Part shown: positions 18,507 through 28,338 of the stretch, one piece after another
Position numbering within the stretch: the stretch's first letter is position 1
How the letters are laid out: every line of letters starts with the position of its first letter
NCBI RefSeq assembly: GCF_026000115.1
Contig: NZ_AP026867.1
Location: forward strand, 6,239,001 to 6,303,000
Source: Aureispira anguillae
GTDB lineage: Bacteria; Bacteroidota; Bacteroidia; Chitinophagales; Saprospiraceae
Direction of reading: 5' to 3'
Length of the DNA stretch: 64,000 nucleotides
Position numbers and translations under genes: made by a program
Notes under the pieces: model-generated
Seen by the model: the letters and a program-made list of their open reading frames with translations, nothing else
What the model was told of the DNA's origin: nothing
Database searches by the model: none

Positions 18507-19109
18507 ACTTGTGTGCTTTAAAATTAATTATTGCTGTTTGTCTTACAAATCTAATACATTATATATATATAGGGTAATACAAAAAAAAGCATTTATCAGA
18601 AAAAATAATCTACTTAGTTATAGTGAAAAAGCCATTTTCTGTTCTGTAATGACTGTTTTGTGCCTTTTTTTTTATATGCTATATCAGATTTTATAGAATG
18701 TTTTTTTTGCAAAAAAATAATGTTAAATTATGTTTACGTTTATAATTGTTTGATAGTCAATTATTTGTAAAGAATTTAAGTTATTTGTAACTAGTTGTAT
18801 TTCAGTTTGTTATGAGTTTTGTTTGAAGGGCGTTTTTGCTTTCATACTATTTAAAGTTGAGGCAATATATTGAAGAATAAAAATTAATAAAAATGTAAAA
18901 TTATTAATCATATAATGACCACATGAATAGTGCCACACTTTAGTTAGCCCTGTCAGTTTTTAGTTAAAAAGTGTCAAAAAAAGAAAGATATTGTTTAAAT
19001 AAGAGAACTAAAACAATTAAGGTAGGATTTTATCAGAAAAAAAGACTAAATTAACCAATGAGTATAATATTTTTCATGGATCTGTTTTAGTAAAAAAAGC
19101 TTCAATTTT
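18507..19109. other. long intergenic region between divergent genes
   Basis: About 600 bp, very AT-rich, between the 5' ends of the Asn-rich T9SS gene and the helical-repeat gene. A 73-codon plus-strand frame at 18475-18696 has no start context or domain and overlaps the 5' end of the T9SS gene, so I do not call it. Promoters for both genes are expected here. Confidence 0.4.
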
Positions 19110-20522
19110 ATGTATAAAAGTAAGCTAATAAGATTGTACAAAACTCTTGATGACGCAGAGATTAGGCAGTTTAAAAAGTGGGTAAAATCTCCTATTCACA
19201 ATAAACACAAGGATGTTCAGCTTTTATTTGACTATCTTTTTTCAAGACAAGGGCTAAGTCCTGTGACAACTCATAGAGAACGAGTCTTTCAGTTTCTTTA
19301 TCCCAACGAAAAAATGAACATGGTTCGATTGCGCCATGTGATGTCTTTTGCTACAGATGTTTTAGAAGAATTTATCAGATATATAGAGCATGTTTCTGAC
19401 GAAAAAAATAAAGAAATGCTCTTGTTAAGAGGATTTAGAAAGCGAAATTTAAAAAAAGATGCTGAAAAACAAGAGCAGCAAGTGCTGAAAATTCTAGAGA
19501 AAGAAAAGGCTAAAAATGAAGATTATTATCGTTTAAAATACCAATTGGAGTTAGAGTTGTTTCGACTAAAAACAGTCGGGAATCAGCCAACTAGTGTGAA
19601 CTTGCAGGAGGTGTTGGATAATTCTTCATTAGTATTTGTGCTAAGTATATTACGTTATGCTTGTAAAAGTATTACGCATCAGAACTTATTTAAAACGAAG
19701 TATGATATACCTTTTTTAGCGCCTATTTTAACTGCTATTGAGAATGGAAGTTATGCGACCATTAATATCAATAGTATCCAATTGTATTATGCCTGTTATA
19801 TGGCTTTGACAGAGCCCGATGTTGACGAACATTATGAAGAACTCAAAAGCTACCTTATTCGTTATCCCAATATTTTGCCCCCTGATGAATTTAGAGACGT
19901 TTACGAAGTCGCAATTAACTATTGTATAAAACGTTTGAATAAGGGGCATAGCTATTATATAGAGGAAGCCTTTCAACTTTATATGAACGGAATTGGAAAT
20001 AAAGTATTGCTAAAAAATGGTTACTTAAGTCATTTTGCCTATAAAAACATTGTTGCACTAGGATTGCATTTGGAGAAATTTGAAGAGATAAAAGAATTTA
20101 TTCCAAAGGGGGAACATCTGCTTCATCCAGAACACAGAGAAAGTTATGTGCATTATAATACTGCTACGTTATATTTTGCAACCGAGGAATATGATAAAGC
20201 AGTACGCCTGTTAATTTCTATGGAATATGATGATTTATTTATGACCATAGGAGCCAAATTATTGTTGCTCAAGATTTATGTTATTGAAGGTAGTTTTGAT
20301 CTGTTAGAATCCTTTCTGCATAGTTTTGCTCAGTTTGTGCGGCGCAAATCGACTTTAAGTTCAAGCCATAAGCAGAGCTTTTTGAATACCATTCGATTGA
20401 CCCAAAAAATGGTACACGCCTTTACTAAAAAGCAGAAAGAGGCATTGATTGATGAAATTAATGCAACAAATCCACTGCCAGAAAAACGTTGGTTATTGGA
20501 GCAGCTAGGAGGAACGAATTAA
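19110..20522 (+). CDS. all-helical repeat protein of unknown function
   Basis: 470 residues, no signal peptide, no transmembrane segment. It begins KSKLIRLYKTLDDAEIRQFKKWVKS, then a charged coiled-coil-like stretch (DAEKQEQQVLKILEKEKAK), then TPR-like helix pairs such as HYNTATLYFATEEYDKAVRLL. The N-terminal 'short helix, then F-K-K/R-F, then a lysine/hydrophobic helix' is shared in kind with the protein at 56481-58010 and with a group of uncharacterised Bacteroidota proteins. It is probably a cytoplasmic scaffold, and I recognise no enzymatic motif. Confidence 0.65.
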   Translation: MYKSKLIRLYKTLDDAEIRQFKKWVKSPIHNKHKDVQLLFDYLFSRQGLSPVTTHRERVFQFLYPNEKMNMVRLRHVMSFATDVLEEFIRYIEHVSDEKNKEMLLLRGFRKRNLKKDAEKQEQQVLKILEKEKAKNEDYYRLKYQLELELFRLKTVGNQPTSVNLQEVLDNSSLVFVLSILRYACKSITHQNLFKTKYDIPFLAPILTAIENGSYATININSIQLYYACYMALTEPDVDEHYEELKSYLIRYPNILPPDEFRDVYEVAINYCIKRLNKGHSYYIEEAFQLYMNGIGNKVLLKNGYLSHFAYKNIVALGLHLEKFEEIKEFIPKGEHLLHPEHRESYVHYNTATLYFATEEYDKAVRLLISMEYDDLFMTIGAKLLLLKIYVIEGSFDLLESFLHSFAQFVRRKSTLSSSHKQSFLNTIRLTQKMVHAFTKKQKEALIDEINATNPLPEKRWLLEQLGGTN

Positions 20523-20535
20523 GGGAGAGACTTAA

Positions 20536-20580
20536 TTAAAAAAAATTTGGAAATGGAACCATTCATTCGCATTTCCAAAT
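20536..20580 (-). terminator. intrinsic terminator after mvaD
   Basis: An 11-bp perfect stem ATTTGGAAATG / CATTTCCAAAT (20545-20555 with 20570-20580). Minus-strand reading gives a T-run right after it. It lies between the convergent helical-repeat gene and the decarboxylase gene and may serve both. Confidence 0.85.
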
Positions 20581-20609
20581 AATTAAGTAACAGTCAAAAA
20601 GGATAGGAG

Positions 20610-21644
20610 CTAAGTTAATTTTAATGGTCCTAAACCAACTTGATCTTTTAGGTATTGTTGTCCTTCGCAAAAAGCAAGTAAATCTTGTTCAATAAAAGCT
20701 GTCACCTCTTCCTTGATGGCATCGGGATATAACAAGTGTAAATTAGGTCCCGCATCCAAACTAAAATAAAGGTGATTTCCTGTTGCTTTGCGCCAAGCTT
20801 GAACTCGTTTGATGAGTTCTATAGAGTTGCCCTCCATTAGAATATAAGAAGGTTCAGAAGTCATCATTAGCGCATGCAATTGCAAAGCCTCTTGTTCCGT
20901 AATGTTTCCAAAAGTTGTCAGATCACCATTTTTTAGCGCCACCAAAAGCTTGTCTAAATTATTATGTGCCTGTTGGTAACGAATTTCTGCAAAGGGATTA
21001 TCTTCCATAAGGGCATGCCCTGCAGTACTAGATACACTCTTTTCTCGCTTGCTAACCATTAAAATATCATCGTGAAAGCTTTTAAATACTTCATGTACTT
21101 CTTCCCCAAAAGGAATAGCATATTCATTGGATGAATTTTTAACCAATTCGGTGGCTCCCCACACGGCTAAATGAGGATAAATAGAACGACTAGCAGAACC
21201 CGATCCTAAACGAGCAATATCAGATGCCTTGCGATAAAACAATTCTTCATTTGGCAAGGTGATCGCAACTTGGCGTTCCATGCTACAAAGGCAAAGCGCC
21301 AAGGCACTCATACTTGATGCAGAGGAAGCAATTCCTGCCGAATGAGGAAAAGAATTGTGCGATTCAATATGCAATCGGTAAGCGGTTAGAAATGGAAAAT
21401 ACTCTACAATGCTACCTAAGAATTTAACAATTTTTGCCTTAAAGGCTTCGTTTTCTTTTTGTTCAAACAAGAAAGTTAAATCAATCTTCCCATCATCCTC
21501 TTTTTCCTCATAACTTAAACTGGTTTCAGAATAGGCATTTTGGAGGGTAAAACTAATGGATGCATTTTTGGGGAGTTGACGACCATATTTGCCCCAATAT
21601 TTGATAAGAGCAAGGTTCGAAGGACTGCGCCAGGTTATTTTCAT
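20610..21644 (-). CDS. mvaD: diphosphomevalonate decarboxylase
   Basis: 344 residues of the GHMP superfamily. Diagnostic segments are WRSPSNLALIKYWGKYG at the N terminus, the phosphate-binding loop FPHSAGIASSASSMSALAL, and ARLGSGSASRSIY, all characteristic of mevalonate diphosphate decarboxylase, which converts mevalonate 5-diphosphate to isopentenyl diphosphate with ATP hydrolysis. Cytosolic. The next minus-strand gene upstream is a GYDIA-type GHMP kinase, so the two belong to the mevalonate route to isoprenoids used in many Saprospiria and Flavobacteriia. The length is slightly above the usual ~330. Confidence 0.92.
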   Translation of the reverse strand: MKITWRSPSNLALIKYWGKYGRQLPKNASISFTLQNAYSETSLSYEEKEDDGKIDLTFLFEQKENEAFKAKIVKFLGSIVEYFPFLTAYRLHIESHNSFPHSAGIASSASSMSALALCLCSMERQVAITLPNEELFYRKASDIARLGSGSASRSIYPHLAVWGATELVKNSSNEYAIPFGEEVHEVFKSFHDDILMVSKREKSVSSTAGHALMEDNPFAEIRYQQAHNNLDKLLVALKNGDLTTFGNITEQEALQLHALMMTSEPSYILMEGNSIELIKRVQAWRKATGNHLYFSLDAGPNLHLLYPDAIKEEVTAFIEQDLLAFCEGQQYLKDQVGLGPLKLT

Positions 21645-21805
21645 GAATAGTGGATATTAAATATAATTAAGGTTAATCGTTTACTCCTCTAAAACGATGG
21701 ACAAGCAGCATAAGTATATGCACACTAAAAAAGCCCATGAGTAGCAGACAAAAATAACAATCCTATTGAATATAGTAGATTAGAATAAAAAAAGAATAAA
21801 CTTGA

Positions 21806-22756
21806 TTAGTATTCTTTTATTAGTTCTTTGTATTTAAGGATGGTTTCAAATCCTTTTTCTTGAAAGTAAGCCTTAGTTGCTTCTTCGTCTTTATTACTGG
21901 TAGCCAACACAAAATCACCTCCCCAACCTCCAAGAGATTTGATTTCGCCCCAATAATCACTAAAATAAAGTTCTTTAGCTCTAGGTTGTTGAATAATTCC
22001 TTGAACTAAATTTTCATGTTCTTCTAGCAGGGTTTCAAAATCGGCTAAATTATCGGTGTATTGAGCAATGTCGTGCGTAATTTGGCTAATACGGGGCAGG
22101 GGAACTTCTCTTTCTTCAGGAGCCGTGACGGTATAATAAACTAAGGCCTCTTTGGAGCTTTGTTTTTTGCCCAAATGGACGAAATAGAGGTTTTCCTTAA
22201 AGGAAGGATTAAAACCTGATTTATCCCAACGATTTTTGCCATTAAATTTTTGAAACAATAAAGGACCATTAGCCTTTGCTGCTGCTATGTCATAACCAGA
22301 GCCACCAAAGGTATCCTCTAATAACAAAAAGGGATCAACATTGGCCCATTCTGCAAGCATGGTAATTAAAGTAGAACTAGAACCCAGCCCCCAATCTCTT
22401 GAAAACTCTAATACCGATTTAGCTTCCCAAGTTCCTTGTTTTTGCAAAAAATCAGCGTTCAAGGTTTTAGCCTGTCTTAGAATATTTTGGAGATTATCAG
22501 CAACCTCTTGCTTGTCTTCGTCACCATTGATTTCTACCAAATTAAAACTTGGCAAATCAAATATTGCTTCAAACCAAATTTCGCCTTCGTTAGAATAACT
22601 TTTCCAGTGTAATTGATGGGCACCTTTAGGATCTATTAATTGAACATCTAAGGTTTGTCCTAGTTGAGTTGGTAAAGCCAAGGAAACAGCCCCCTCCGTT
22701 ACAAAGTATTCCCCAGTCAATAATAATTTTCCGTTGGTACGCATTGAAAAGCTCAT
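21806..22756 (-). CDS. GYDIA family GHMP kinase (probable mevalonate-pathway kinase)
   Basis: 316 residues. The N terminus has RTNGKLLLTGEYFVTEGAVSLALP, typical of mevalonate/phosphomevalonate kinases. The phosphate loop is DWGLGSSSTLITML, and the name-giving GGSGYDIAAAKANGP motif follows. The C terminus carries GGWGGDFVLATSNKDEE, the usual GHMP glycine-rich closing motif. The exact step (mevalonate or phosphomevalonate kinase) is not settled for this family. It is 161 bp upstream of mvaD on the same strand, which supports a role in isopentenyl diphosphate synthesis. Confidence 0.85.
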   Translation of the reverse strand: MSFSMRTNGKLLLTGEYFVTEGAVSLALPTQLGQTLDVQLIDPKGAHQLHWKSYSNEGEIWFEAIFDLPSFNLVEINGDEDKQEVADNLQNILRQAKTLNADFLQKQGTWEAKSVLEFSRDWGLGSSSTLITMLAEWANVDPFLLLEDTFGGSGYDIAAAKANGPLLFQKFNGKNRWDKSGFNPSFKENLYFVHLGKKQSSKEALVYYTVTAPEEREVPLPRISQITHDIAQYTDNLADFETLLEEHENLVQGIIQQPRAKELYFSDYWGEIKSLGGWGGDFVLATSNKDEEATKAYFQEKGFETILKYKELIKEY

Positions 22757-22794
22757 AATTTGATATTTTAAATGTTGTGATTTTAATTTGTGGT

Positions 22795-23736
22795 TTATTG
22801 ATCCAAGCCTAATTCTTTTCGAATCGATTCATCTTTGATCTGGTGTTTATTCCAATAGTCAGATAAGATGGTTCGTGTGCGAGTGGCCGTTGTGCTCAAT
22901 TCTTTGCCATTGTCAATATACGTTTCTTTCCACCCTTCTATCTCATGTGGAAATTTTTTGTGGTAATCAATCCTTATCGTACGTTGGGACAATGGAAAAT
23001 TGAGTTGATAGGAATTTAGTTTTTTATTCGTTTCATGCGGAATAAGCGTTGCAACTGCTTCTTCTACATCAATTGCAGAATGCCTTAACCTTGCTGTTGC
23101 TGTATTGGGAATCAATTGTATTGAACCAGTGGGCAACGCACTTGGAGCAATTCGAATCAAGTTCCATATTTCATCTTCTAGCATAGCTTGTTCCACCTGA
23201 TATTCTTGATCTCCTTCGGTTTCAAAATAAGAATGCAGTGATATTCTATACTTATATTTTTGTAAATTTAATTGAGTGAAGGTATGCCCACACCACTCTT
23301 GAATGCTTGTTGTTACTTTTATACTATGTTCGTATTTGTCAAGTTGTACAGGAGTAAAAATAGACTGTAAGATAGAATAGTCATAGATACCCGTTACGAA
23401 TTTTTTAGATAAGTTGAGTTTTAATACAGAGACAACATCTTCTTGGTTTCGATCTGTTGTATTGAGTTTGACTTGCTTGGATTTGGAAAAAGGCTCTGTG
23501 ACAAAAACTAAGACTGCTGTTCCATTTCGAATTTCGCCATAACGAGCTTGTTTTAAATTATAACTTGTTATTTCAGCTTTTCCTTGATACCAATATTGGT
23601 CAAAATTAGATTTGTTAATGCGTGTAATTTTAGGTGCCTTAGTTTCTATAGAATCGGAAGTAGCAGAAAGAAAAAGAATTCCTAAAAAGACAATAGGAAT
23701 TAAAGAATAGAGTTTATATTTAGAAACGAAAGACAT
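22795..23736 (-). CDS. conserved envelope protein of unknown function
   Basis: 313 residues with an N-terminal hydrophobic segment (about 9-25, LYSLIPIVFLGILFLSA) and a soluble remainder. Conserved-looking stretches are FDQYWYQGKAEITSYNLKQARYG in two parts, GTAVLVFVTEPFSKSKQV, and SIQEWCGHTFTQLN. I recall similar Bacteroidota proteins carrying the automatic label 'septum formation inhibitor Maf', but the Maf nucleotide pyrophosphatase signature is not visible here, so I would not use that name. Only 39 bp separates it from the kinase gene downstream, so it may be co-transcribed with the mevalonate genes. Confidence 0.7.
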   Translation of the reverse strand: MSFVSKYKLYSLIPIVFLGILFLSATSDSIETKAPKITRINKSNFDQYWYQGKAEITSYNLKQARYGEIRNGTAVLVFVTEPFSKSKQVKLNTTDRNQEDVVSVLKLNLSKKFVTGIYDYSILQSIFTPVQLDKYEHSIKVTTSIQEWCGHTFTQLNLQKYKYRISLHSYFETEGDQEYQVEQAMLEDEIWNLIRIAPSALPTGSIQLIPNTATARLRHSAIDVEEAVATLIPHETNKKLNSYQLNFPLSQRTIRIDYHKKFPHEIEGWKETYIDNGKELSTTATRTRTILSDYWNKHQIKDESIRKELGLDQ

Positions 23737-23803
23737 AAAAATTTGATTTAGGCTGTAACATAGAATTACACGCCTAATATACTAAAAAAAAATAGTATTT
23801 ACT

Positions 23804-24322
23804 ATGAAAATCAATTCTATCATAATCCTATTCCTATGCTTTTTGTTTGTATTACCAGATCTAATGGGACAAAAATTAGTAGACGATACTCAAACCTTAA
23901 AAGTTTTGGTTTTTGAACATTTAGAAAAAGATAAAAAAAAGCTAGTTAGCCAAGGAGGGCGCATTAAATACAAATTGGAGAGCAATTCTAAGCAACTCTT
24001 AAAAGGAACCCTAGAGGAAATAAAAGAAAATGCAATGATCGTTGATGGTAAGGAGGTGCTGTTTGCAGATTGTTCTATGATTGCTGGACGAGTGACCACA
24101 GAAGAAGTATTGATTGGAGGTATTGCTACTGGAATAGGATTTACAACTATTGTTGTTGGAGCAGCTTCTTTGGGGAATATTATTGTTGGGGGAACTGTTA
24201 TTGCAGGAGGGGTAGCAGCGTTGGTGGCAGGAATAATATTAATTACTAAATATAAGCGTTTTAATTTGAATAAAGGTTGGGAGGTACATAGTGGGCAAAT
24301 TATCTATAGTGCAACGAACTAA
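23804..24322 (+). CDS. small membrane-associated protein with glycine-rich hydrophobic segment
   Basis: 172 residues. A signal peptide (MKINSIIILFLCFLFVLPDLMGQ) is followed by a charged beta-rich part (LLKGTLEEIKENAMIVDGKEV, the kind of strand pair seen in proteins that bury a short SH3-like motif). Then comes a long glycine/valine/isoleucine-rich hydrophobic stretch at about residues 100-148 that would span the membrane once or twice, ending TKYKRFNLNKGWEVH. It is divergent from the preceding envelope gene. No family recognised. Confidence 0.6.
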   Translation: MKINSIIILFLCFLFVLPDLMGQKLVDDTQTLKVLVFEHLEKDKKKLVSQGGRIKYKLESNSKQLLKGTLEEIKENAMIVDGKEVLFADCSMIAGRVTTEEVLIGGIATGIGFTTIVVGAASLGNIIVGGTVIAGGVAALVAGIILITKYKRFNLNKGWEVHSGQIIYSATN

Positions 24323-24340
24323 AACATAGATCAAAAGGAG

Positions 24341-24389
24341 CAAAAAAAAATGACAATTTGAAGGTATCTCTCAATACCTCCAAATTGTC
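24341..24389 (-). terminator. intrinsic terminator after the M16 peptidase gene
   Basis: A 16-bp stem with one mismatch (24352-24367 with 24374-24389, arms GACAATTTGAAGGTAT / ATACCTCCAAATTGTC) and loop CTCTCA. On the minus strand it is followed by a 9-base T-run (complement of 24342-24350). It also sits downstream of the plus-strand gene ending at 24322. Confidence 0.9.
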
Positions 24390-24415
24390 AAATAGTGATT
24401 AGGTTGACCTAATCG

Positions 24416-27388
24416 TTATGGTCCCTTAGGAGCTTCTTTTTCAGGTTTTACAGTTACAATAATAGATTTTTCTAAATCCAAGAACTGTTTGGCTGCTTTT
24501 TGAATATCCTCTTTTGTCAAGTTTTCGATTAAATTGTCATAAGCTTTAATGCCTTCCAAATCTCTATCTGTTCTATAATAACTAGAAAGCGTACTTAGCC
24601 AGAAGCGATTTTTTTCCAAATTGCTTTCACGAGAACGGCGTTGCGTTTCACGCACCTTATTGAAGTTTTCATCAGAAGGGCCATTTTCTTGCAAGGATTT
24701 GATTTCTTCTTTAACCGCTTCTACCAGTGTTTCAACATCTTCAGGAGCACACTGAAAGAATACAGTAACATCAGAAGTACCTTTCGGCTCTTTGCTCATT
24801 CTTCCTCCAACATAAGGACTATAAACGCCACCTTTGTCCTCTCTAAGGTTTTCACGTACCATGATGCTAAGCACCTTAGACATAGAAGCAACTCGATGTG
24901 CTTTTTCTTGCGACCATTCTTCTTCTTGCACAAAACCCATATAGACATTAGCCTGAGGAGCCAATCCTTTTTTTAGATTGTTTGTGCTTGCTGCGGTTGG
25001 GTATTTTACCCCAACATCTTTTCCTTTCTCTTTTCTATTGGTACTAGGTAAAGAACCGAGGTATAACTCCAATTGAGGTTTTACCTTTTCAGGATCAATA
25101 TTCCCTACAAGCACAAAGGTAAAATCAGAAAAATCAGAAAAACGATCGTTATAAATTTCGTGTACACGCTCAAAGTCGATTTTTGAAATGTCTTCTTCAG
25201 AAGGAACTGCTTTGCGTCTTGGGTGATTGCCCGTTTTGATTTTTTGAATTTCAGATTGGAAATACAACATAGGATTGGCACTCAGATTGCGCAACTGTTC
25301 TTTGCTTTGGTCGATGACACGGTCAAATGACTCTCTGTCTTTTCTTGGCTTGGTACCATACAAATGAACCAATTGAAGCATGGTCTCAAAATCCTCTACA
25401 GAAGAAGAACCAGAGAAACCTTCGTACAATTCACCAATATAAGGAGCAATACTAACCGTAGCACCCGTTAATTTTTTCTCTAAAGCGATTAAATCAAATT
25501 CACCCAAACCAGCTTGATCAATGATGTTGGCCGCATTTTGAGCAGAAGTAAAGTCTTTGTCATCGTAAAGAGAATGACCTCCAGGACTATAGGCGGTTAG
25601 TAAAATTTGATCATTTTTAAATTCTGTAGGCTTTAAGATAACACGCACTCCATTAGACAAGGTGTACTCTGTTAGCCCCAATTCATCTTTTTCTACTTTT
25701 TTGGTATCCACAACCTTTCCAGCAGTAGGCGTTTTGGCCAAGAGTGGCATATCCACAAACTTATCTTTATAAGGCTCTGTTTTGAATTCTTTAGAAGCAG
25801 CCAATATCTTTCTGATTTCTGCCTCTGTAGGCATTTTAATGCTTTCTTTTTCAGGAGCAGTAAGAACAATGGCTCTATTTTTTTCTATAATCCAATTTTT
25901 TGCCAAAGCATTAATTTCTTCTAAAGTAATAGACGGTAAAAATTCTTTGACCAATTTAAGTTCTTTTTCTGCACCAAAAAGTGGGGCATCATTTAAGAAG
26001 TGATAAACACATTCCATGGCCAAGTTATTAGAAGTACTTTTATCACGTTCTTTGTACTGGCGTTCTGCCAATTTTTCCAAAGCCAATTTTTGGCGCTCTA
26101 GCTCTGTATCGGTAAAACCATGCTGTAATACTCGTTGATTTTCACGCAACAAGATATCTAGACTACCTAAAATACCATCCTCTTTGCATCGAGCAGAAGA
26201 AAAATAACCATCTTTTGAACGCACAAAATTGCCATAGCCTGCACCTGCACTAATAAAAGGAGCATCATTTTGTTGCCCAATTTCGTCAAAACGGCTACTT
26301 AGCATACTATTATATAATTGGTGCATCAAAGAAGTTCTATAATCTCCTAATGTATTGATTTTTTGAGGAGCATGTTTGGTATAAAGCTGTAATTGAATGC
26401 CAGTAGCTTCTTTATCGGTTGCAATGGCTACAAATGTTTCGTCATGATCAGGAACTTCAAACAATTTTTTCTCTCTAGGATTTTCTGGGTTCTTCAAACC
26501 TTGGAATTTTTCCTTGATTTTCTTTTCCATCTCATCTACATCTAGATCTCCTACTACAATAATTGCTTGTAAGTTGGGACGGTACCAATCTCTGTAAAAT
26601 CTGCGGAAGCGATCATGAGGGGCATTTTGAATAATATCCATTAGACCAATCGGCAATCGATCGGCATAACGAGTTTTGTAGAATACTTTAGGCCACCAGA
26701 CATGACGCATACGCTCATTAGCACCCAAGCCAGTTCTCCATTCCGATTGAATAACGCCACGTTCTTTGTCAATTTCTTCTGCTTCAAAAGCGATACCTGT
26801 TGCCCAATCACTCATCACTAAGAGTCCTTTGTCTACCAAGCCTTCTTTGTCAGTAGGCAATTGGAGCATATAAACGGTCTCATCAAAACTAGTGTAAGCA
26901 TTTAGATCTGCGCCAAAACGAACGCCTGTTTTTTCTAAAAAATTGATGAGATCATTTTTTGCAAAGTTGGTTGTACCATTAAATGCCATATGCTCTACAA
27001 AGTGCGCTAAACCTTGTTGGTCGTCGTCTTCTTGCATAGAACCTGCATCAACTGCTAATCGAAGCTCGATACGATTTTCTGGTTGTGCATTTTTTCGGAT
27101 GTAATAATGCATTCCATTGTCTAAAACACCAGTACGGACATCAGGGGAAAAGGGTAGTTTTGCATCCATTCCACTAGCACCTTCCTTAGCGTCATCAGTA
27201 GTTGCTGTTGAGCCTAGGCTACCTAGCCCACTAATAGGTGATGGAGTGGTCGTATCTGATTTAGCAACGGTTTCTTTTGTTTTAGTTTTGTTGTTAGAAG
27301 TTGTGTCTGAGGAGCTTTTGCAGCCCATTTCAGCATAACCTAACAATACAAAAAGAAACAATGCTAAAAACTTAGATGCATTATTCAT
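24416..27388 (-). CDS. M16 family metallopeptidase, lipoprotein
   Basis: 990 residues containing two M16 halves. The lipobox AEMGC (Cys23) predicts an envelope lipoprotein. A Ser/Thr/Lys-rich linker leads to the catalytic half with the inverted zinc motif H129-F-V-E-H133 inside GLAHFVEHMAFNGT, and the third ligand is expected in KERGVIQSEW. The second half (from about residue 580, ELGLTEYTLSNGVRVIL) lacks the HxxEH motif, as is normal for the inactive partner domain in tandem M16 proteins. Likely periplasmic oligopeptide or misfolded-peptide degradation. The start was chosen because it gives a proper lipoprotein signal. Confidence 0.9.
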   Translation of the reverse strand: MNNASKFLALFLFVLLGYAEMGCKSSSDTTSNNKTKTKETVAKSDTTTPSPISGLGSLGSTATTDDAKEGASGMDAKLPFSPDVRTGVLDNGMHYYIRKNAQPENRIELRLAVDAGSMQEDDDQQGLAHFVEHMAFNGTTNFAKNDLINFLEKTGVRFGADLNAYTSFDETVYMLQLPTDKEGLVDKGLLVMSDWATGIAFEAEEIDKERGVIQSEWRTGLGANERMRHVWWPKVFYKTRYADRLPIGLMDIIQNAPHDRFRRFYRDWYRPNLQAIIVVGDLDVDEMEKKIKEKFQGLKNPENPREKKLFEVPDHDETFVAIATDKEATGIQLQLYTKHAPQKINTLGDYRTSLMHQLYNSMLSSRFDEIGQQNDAPFISAGAGYGNFVRSKDGYFSSARCKEDGILGSLDILLRENQRVLQHGFTDTELERQKLALEKLAERQYKERDKSTSNNLAMECVYHFLNDAPLFGAEKELKLVKEFLPSITLEEINALAKNWIIEKNRAIVLTAPEKESIKMPTEAEIRKILAASKEFKTEPYKDKFVDMPLLAKTPTAGKVVDTKKVEKDELGLTEYTLSNGVRVILKPTEFKNDQILLTAYSPGGHSLYDDKDFTSAQNAANIIDQAGLGEFDLIALEKKLTGATVSIAPYIGELYEGFSGSSSVEDFETMLQLVHLYGTKPRKDRESFDRVIDQSKEQLRNLSANPMLYFQSEIQKIKTGNHPRRKAVPSEEDISKIDFERVHEIYNDRFSDFSDFTFVLVGNIDPEKVKPQLELYLGSLPSTNRKEKGKDVGVKYPTAASTNNLKKGLAPQANVYMGFVQEEEWSQEKAHRVASMSKVLSIMVRENLREDKGGVYSPYVGGRMSKEPKGTSDVTVFFQCAPEDVETLVEAVKEEIKSLQENGPSDENFNKVRETQRRSRESNLEKNRFWLSTLSSYYRTDRDLEGIKAYDNLIENLTKEDIQKAAKQFLDLEKSIIVTVKPEKEAPKGP

Positions 27389-27691
27389 AAGTTTTTTATT
27401 TTAATAATGGTTAGGAAAAGTGTAACTTTAGGAGCATAACGAAAATACTAGTGTTTTTATCTATGCTCTTTATTAAACCTTAAATTTAATTAAAAGCTCT
27501 AGAAATACAGTTTTTTTTCGACTAGTATCCCCTAAAAACCCACAAAAATAGACAGATACAGGATTAGTCTTTTTATAAAAAAAGGCTATATTTAATATAT
27601 TATTAGGGAAACAATTAAGAACTAATTTGCGTTGATATTTTTTATACCTTAATATACAGTAACGGTAACATTTTGCTAATCCGGTTCATAA
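27389..27691. other. intergenic region between the M16 peptidase and sigma factor genes
   Basis: 303 bp, AT-rich, between divergent genes. Both promoters should lie here. No gene, RNA or striking repeat was found. Confidence 0.4.
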
Positions 27692-28276
27692 ATGCTTGAA
27701 AAGAAAGATAATCAGATTTTAGAGGCAATCAAAAAAGGAGACTCCAAAGTATTAGAAAGACTGTACGATGAAAACCGTCAATCCTTTTTAATATGGGCAA
27801 CACAGCTATATCAGTGTGAGATGGAGGATGCTGTTGAAATCTATCAAAAAGCTTATACAATTTTGTATCTAAACGTCAGAAATGAAAAGCTGACGAGCCT
27901 AACTAGTTCTATAAAAACATATTTATTTTCTATAGGAAAAAATTTATTTCGAGAGAAATTTAGAGATAAACATAACAGATTAGTTAATATAGAAGACGTT
28001 AGTAATACAAATGCGATTAATAACCAGTTGGATTCAAATGTTCTTGATAACTATCAAGATGAACATCAGAAGGAATTGGTACGACACTTGCTTAATGAAA
28101 TAGGAGATCCTTGTAAGAAATTATTAGAATTAATGTTTATTCGAGGATATTCAGCAGAAGCAGTAGTTCGAGAAATGGGATATAGCGATGAACGTGTAGT
28201 ACGTAAACGTAAATCACTGTGTCTAAAAAAGCTTAGAGAGATGGTTGCTGAAAAAAAAGATTCTAACTTTCTATAA
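27692..28276 (+). CDS. ECF-type RNA polymerase sigma factor
   Basis: 194 residues. Region 2 reads LEAIKKGDSKVLERLYDENR then AVEIYQKAYTILYLNV, with SLTSSIKTYLFSIGKNLFREKFRD for regions 2.3/2.4. Region 4 has LLELMFIRGYSAEAVVREMGY followed by VVRKRKSLCLKKLREM, the helix-turn-helix that reads the -33 element. The next gene encodes a single-span membrane protein in the place usually held by an anti-sigma factor. A shorter linker between the regions is rich in Asn (NTNAINNQLDSN). The regulon is unknown. Confidence 0.85.
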   Translation: MLEKKDNQILEAIKKGDSKVLERLYDENRQSFLIWATQLYQCEMEDAVEIYQKAYTILYLNVRNEKLTSLTSSIKTYLFSIGKNLFREKFRDKHNRLVNIEDVSNTNAINNQLDSNVLDNYQDEHQKELVRHLLNEIGDPCKKLLELMFIRGYSAEAVVREMGYSDERVVRKRKSLCLKKLREMVAEKKDSNFL

Positions 28277-28338
28277 TAATGAACCAAATTTAAATGACTA
28301 AAGACAATTACCTCTTTAAATTATAAACCAAAACAGTC

